A stretch of DNA of 7,711 nucleotides, taken from NCBI GenBank assembly GCA_017990865.1, contig JAGNNB010000135.1, positions 1 through 7,711 on the forward strand, written 5' to 3'. The DNA comes from Lysobacteraceae bacterium. GTDB taxonomy: Bacteria; Pseudomonadota; Gammaproteobacteria; Xanthomonadales; Xanthomonadaceae. Within the stretch, counting starts at the first letter, position 1. Every line of letters starts with the position of its first letter. Positions 5,962-7,711 of this stretch are shown in pieces. The notes below the pieces were generated by a model. That model did not search any database. It was not told the DNA's origin and saw nothing but the letters and a program-made list of their open reading frames with translations. The position numbers and the translations under genes were made by a program.

Positions 5962-6012
5962 ACGAAACATCTGCGAATTCCCCCCGAAAGACAACGAAAT
6001 ATCTGCGCATTC
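5962..6012 (+). repeat. two-copy 19-bp direct repeat, 32-bp period
   Basis: ACGAAACATCTGCGAATTC (5962-5980) and ACGAAATATCTGCGCATTC (5994-6012) match at 17 of 19 positions, with a 13-bp spacer. They lie 15 bp after the AMP nucleosidase stop codon. They could be a tandem duplication, part of a dispersed repeat or a protein-binding pair. Nothing around them suggests coding. Confidence 0.6.
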
Positions 6013-6093
6013 GTCACGATGGGACGCGCGCGCTCGTGTTCCCGATTCCGGCAGCGCAAATGCGAGGGCCGCAAACCCACTCACCGCTCTTCT

Positions 6094-6131
6094 CCCTCTC
6101 CCCGCGCGCGGGGAGAGGGCGGGGTGAGGGG
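6094..6131 (+). repeat. REP-like palindrome, first of an inverted pair
   Basis: Positions 6094-6119 form a perfect 26-bp palindrome with arms CCCTCTCCCC and GGGGAGAGGG around GCGCGC. After C6120 comes the tail GGGGTGAGGGG (6121-6131). The asymmetric tail gives the repeat an orientation. Repeats of this CCCTCTCCC/GGGAGAGGG-GGTGAGGG type are common between genes in xanthomonads and related bacteria. Confidence 0.8.
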
Positions 6132-6243
6132 CGCAGTCGGCGCGAAACCCACGTCTATTCGCACTACTCAATCGCTCGACTTACACCCTCAAACGCATCG
6201 CGCTGGAGCGCACGCGCGAACGGCAACGGCACCGCTTCGCCCG

Positions 6244-6276
6244 CCCCTCACCCTCTCCCCACATGCGGGGAGAGGG
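6244..6276 (-). repeat. REP-like palindrome, second of an inverted pair
   Basis: The head CCCCTCA (6244-6250) is followed by arms CCCTCTCCCC (6251-6260) and GGGGAGAGGG (6267-6276) around loop ACATGC. It is the same repeat as at 6094-6131 but reversed, so the two tails face each other across about 112 bp. Such inverted pairs are typical of bacterial interspersed mosaic elements built from REPs. Confidence 0.8.
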
Positions 6277-6340
6277 AAGAGTACCCAGCAACTGCGGGAG
6301 CGAGGAAAGAGAATCGAGCGCTTGCGGAAAGAATCAAGCT

Positions 6341-6367
6341 GTTGTGGGAGCGCCGGCAGGCGCGATA
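6341..6367 (+). repeat. short GTGGGAGCG-type REP-like hairpin
   Basis: GTTGTGGGAGCGCC leads into GGCA and GGCGCGATAA. GCGCC (6350-6354) pairs with GGCGC (6359-6363) around GGCA. The TGTGGGAGCG...GCGCGATAA frame resembles a dispersed REP-like repeat family seen in Pseudomonas and xanthomonads. A partial relative, CTGCGGGAGCG, lies near 6292-6302. Confidence 0.55.
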
Positions 6368-6463
6368 AAGCCTGCGCGCAATCTCCCCAATCGGATTCGC
6401 CACCGATACACTCAGTAGTGTGCGGAGCACGACGCCCCGCAGCGACAGCGCGAGGGGACGCGA

Positions 6464-7711
6464 ATGCAGGACGAACAGACACGGATCGACCCGAAGGGCA
6501 TGACGCCGGAGCAAGCGTACGCGGAAGCCATACGCAGAATCGAAGCGGCGGCGGACAGCGGCCAGCACTGGTTGGATTTGGGGGACTTGCCGATCGAGGT
6601 AGTTCCGCCGGAGATTGAGCGACTGAGCGCACAATTGACCGAGCTTGGGATCGGGAATTACGAGTATAGGCAGGACGAGAAGCAGTGGGTCTACGGCGGT
6701 TCGCGCGAGAGCACATGCATTGACGATCTAACTCCTCTTGCAGTACTCAAAGCGCTGCGGTCGCTCAACCTGTCCGGATGCACACAGATCACCGATCTCG
6801 CGCCCATCTCAAAAATCAAAACGCTGCAAGATCTCAATTTATCATGGTGCGATAAGCTGACAGATATCGCGCCGATCGCGCAACTTCCCGTTCTGCTGTC
6901 GCTTGATCTCTCCCGGTGCGAAGAACTTACCGATTTCACGCCCATCGCACAGCTCACGACTCTGCAAGCACTTGACTTGCACTTCTTACATCAACTAACC
7001 GATATTTCTTCTATTGAACAGCTAAGAGACCTACAATATCTCGACCTTTCCTGGTGCGGTCGACTAACCGATCTCGCGCCTATCGCACAGCTTATGTCAC
7101 TGGAATATCTCAAGCTGTCTGGAAATCAGAATCTTACCGATCTAATGCCCATCGCACAGCTCTCGGCTTTGCAATCACTTGAGATTATGGCCTGCCGAAA
7201 TCTTGTAGACCTCTCACCCATCACACGACTCATATCCCTAAAATCTTTGAAGCTATTGATGCGCGCAGAACTCACCGACCTTGCGCCCATCGAAAAACTT
7301 CAGAACCTTGAATCACTTGATCTATCCTATTATGAACACCCAATCGACCTTGCACCCATCGAAACACTACGGAACTTGCAATCGCTTGACCTAGCTTACT
7401 GCGAAAAGCTAACTGATCTCACGCCTATCTCAAAGCTTGTAGCCCTGCAATCGTTGAATCTATTTGGGTGCAAACTGCTTACAGGCCTCATGCCAATCGA
7501 GAATCTCGCAGGTCTGCAATATTTATCTCTGCACCGATGTGAGAACCTCTCTAATATTTCGCCTATTGGCAGACTCATTTCACTGAAAACTATTGACTTG
7601 AGCCACTGCCAAAAAATAAGCGATTTAAGTCCTTTGGCTGAATTGCGCCACCTGGAGTCTCTAGATATCTCAGCAATTTCCGCGACCAACCACCTCCGCC
7701 CTGAATACTTG
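6464..7711 (+). CDS. leucine-rich-repeat protein, N-terminal 416 residues (runs off the window)
   Basis: The frame is open from ATG 6464 to the right edge. Residues 1-84 form a non-repeat cap in which RRIEAAADSGQHWLDL (24-39) followed by LPIEVVPPEIERL (42-54) resembles the entry to LRR arrays in Roco-type and similar multidomain signalling proteins. Residues 85-105 are a shortened first repeat, and 106-404 are 13 gapless 23-residue repeats with consensus near CxxLTDLAPIAQLxxLQSLDLS. The pattern mixes the internalin/SDS22 LTDLxPI turn with a Cys at the repeat start. There is no signal peptide, so it is probably cytoplasmic. GAGGGG precedes ATG 6464; ATG 6500 is an alternative. The codon composition, with many TTA, CTA, ATA and AT-ending codons from about 6720 onward, differs sharply from its neighbours and suggests acquisition. 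The C-terminus and any effector domain are not visible, so the function is unknown. Confidence 0.9.
   Translation, partial: MQDEQTRIDPKGMTPEQAYAEAIRRIEAAADSGQHWLDLGDLPIEVVPPEIERLSAQLTELGIGNYEYRQDEKQWVYGGSRESTCIDDLTPLAVLKALRSLNLSGCTQITDLAPISKIKTLQDLNLSWCDKLTDIAPIAQLPVLLSLDLSRCEELTDFTPIAQLTTLQALDLHFLHQLTDISSIEQLRDLQYLDLSWCGRLTDLAPIAQLMSLEYLKLSGNQNLTDLMPIAQLSALQSLEIMACRNLVDLSPITRLISLKSLKLLMRAELTDLAPIEKLQNLESLDLSYYEHPIDLAPIETLRNLQSLDLAYCEKLTDLTPISKLVALQSLNLFGCKLLTGLMPIENLAGLQYLSLHRCENLSNISPIGRLISLKTIDLSHCQKISDLSPLAELRHLESLDISAISATNHLRPEYL
6779..7675 (+). repeat. 13 tandem 69-bp units encoding the LRR array
   Basis: The 23-residue protein period is exact across 13 units with no insertion or deletion, so the DNA is a diverged 69-bp tandem array. 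Units begin with Cys in nine cases and with Leu, Asn, Arg or Tyr in the other four. The LTDL and PI positions are the most conserved. Exact register implies growth by unit duplication, and the protein-level divergence shows the units are not recent copies. Confidence 0.9.

Larger units (their letters stand above)
5947..6463. other. 517-bp repeat-rich intergenic region
   Basis: I find no credible gene between the AMP nucleosidase stop and the LRR start. It holds a two-copy 19-bp direct repeat (5962-6012), two REP-like palindromes in opposite orientation (6094-6131, 6244-6276) and a third, different short palindrome (6341-6367). Open frames here translate as low-complexity Arg/Ser/Pro-rich text and include the repeats themselves. 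The promoter of the LRR gene is expected in 6370-6455, but no strong -35/-10 pair is obvious. TGCGG and CCGCA around 6421-6440 could form a weak stem in its leader. Confidence 0.6.

Noticed and set aside
5962..6012. CRISPR array
   Set aside because: There are only two imperfect 19-bp units with a 13-bp spacer and no cas genes; this is too short for repeats or spacers.
5890..6716. Several open frames on both strands between the AMP nucleosidase and LRR genes
   Set aside because: They translate the REP palindromes and low-complexity Arg/Ser/Pro text, lack ribosome binding sites and overlap one another.
6691..7689. Minus-strand open frames within the LRR gene
   Set aside because: They are periodic antisense readings of the 69-bp repeat, rich in Ser/Arg, with no independent start signals.

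Overview
The window looks like chromosomal DNA of a high-GC gammaproteobacterium, most likely in the Xanthomonadaceae/Lysobacteraceae. The grounds are the strong G/C bias at third codon positions, the protein styles (a short-form AMP nucleosidase, paired exported amidohydrolases) and several interspersed repeats of the kind common in xanthomonads. The assignment is by impression and was not tested by a search.

Layout. From 1 to 5036 every gene I support lies on the minus strand. In transcription order these are: an exported amidohydrolase with a complete metal site (3561-5036); a translationally coupled paralogue that has lost key metal ligands (2125-3564); an exported protein with one FG-GAP-like, calcium-loop-type motif (1109-1954); a DsbA-fold 2-hydroxychromene-2-carboxylate isomerase-like protein (183-827); and the start of an unrecognised gene that leaves the window (1-135). 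A 133-bp divergent intergenic region separates this block from the plus-strand genes: a short-form AMP nucleosidase (5170-5946) and, after about 500 bp of repeat-rich DNA, a leucine-rich-repeat gene (6464 to the right edge, unfinished).

Repeats shape the window. A 157-bp multi-hairpin element with imperfect terminal inverted repeats (839-995) abuts the ribosome binding site of the isomerase gene. An 88-bp inverted-repeat element (3431-3518) lies in frame inside the second amidohydrolase and adds 30 residues ahead of its signal peptide. Two REP-like palindromes in opposite orientation (6094-6131 and 6244-6276) and a third, different one (6341-6367) lie between the AMP nucleosidase and the LRR gene.

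How the genes work together. The two amidohydrolases overlap by ATGA with an ideal Shine-Dalgarno, so they are probably made together. One paralogue is intact and the other is catalytically degenerate, which suggests an active/inactive pair acting outside the cytoplasm. AMP nucleosidase acts in cytoplasmic purine turnover and has no evident link to the pair. The LRR protein has 13 back-to-back 23-residue repeats, a base composition much poorer in GC than its neighbours, and an N-terminal cap that resembles those of large LRR signalling proteins. Its C-terminal effector domain, if any, lies outside the window.
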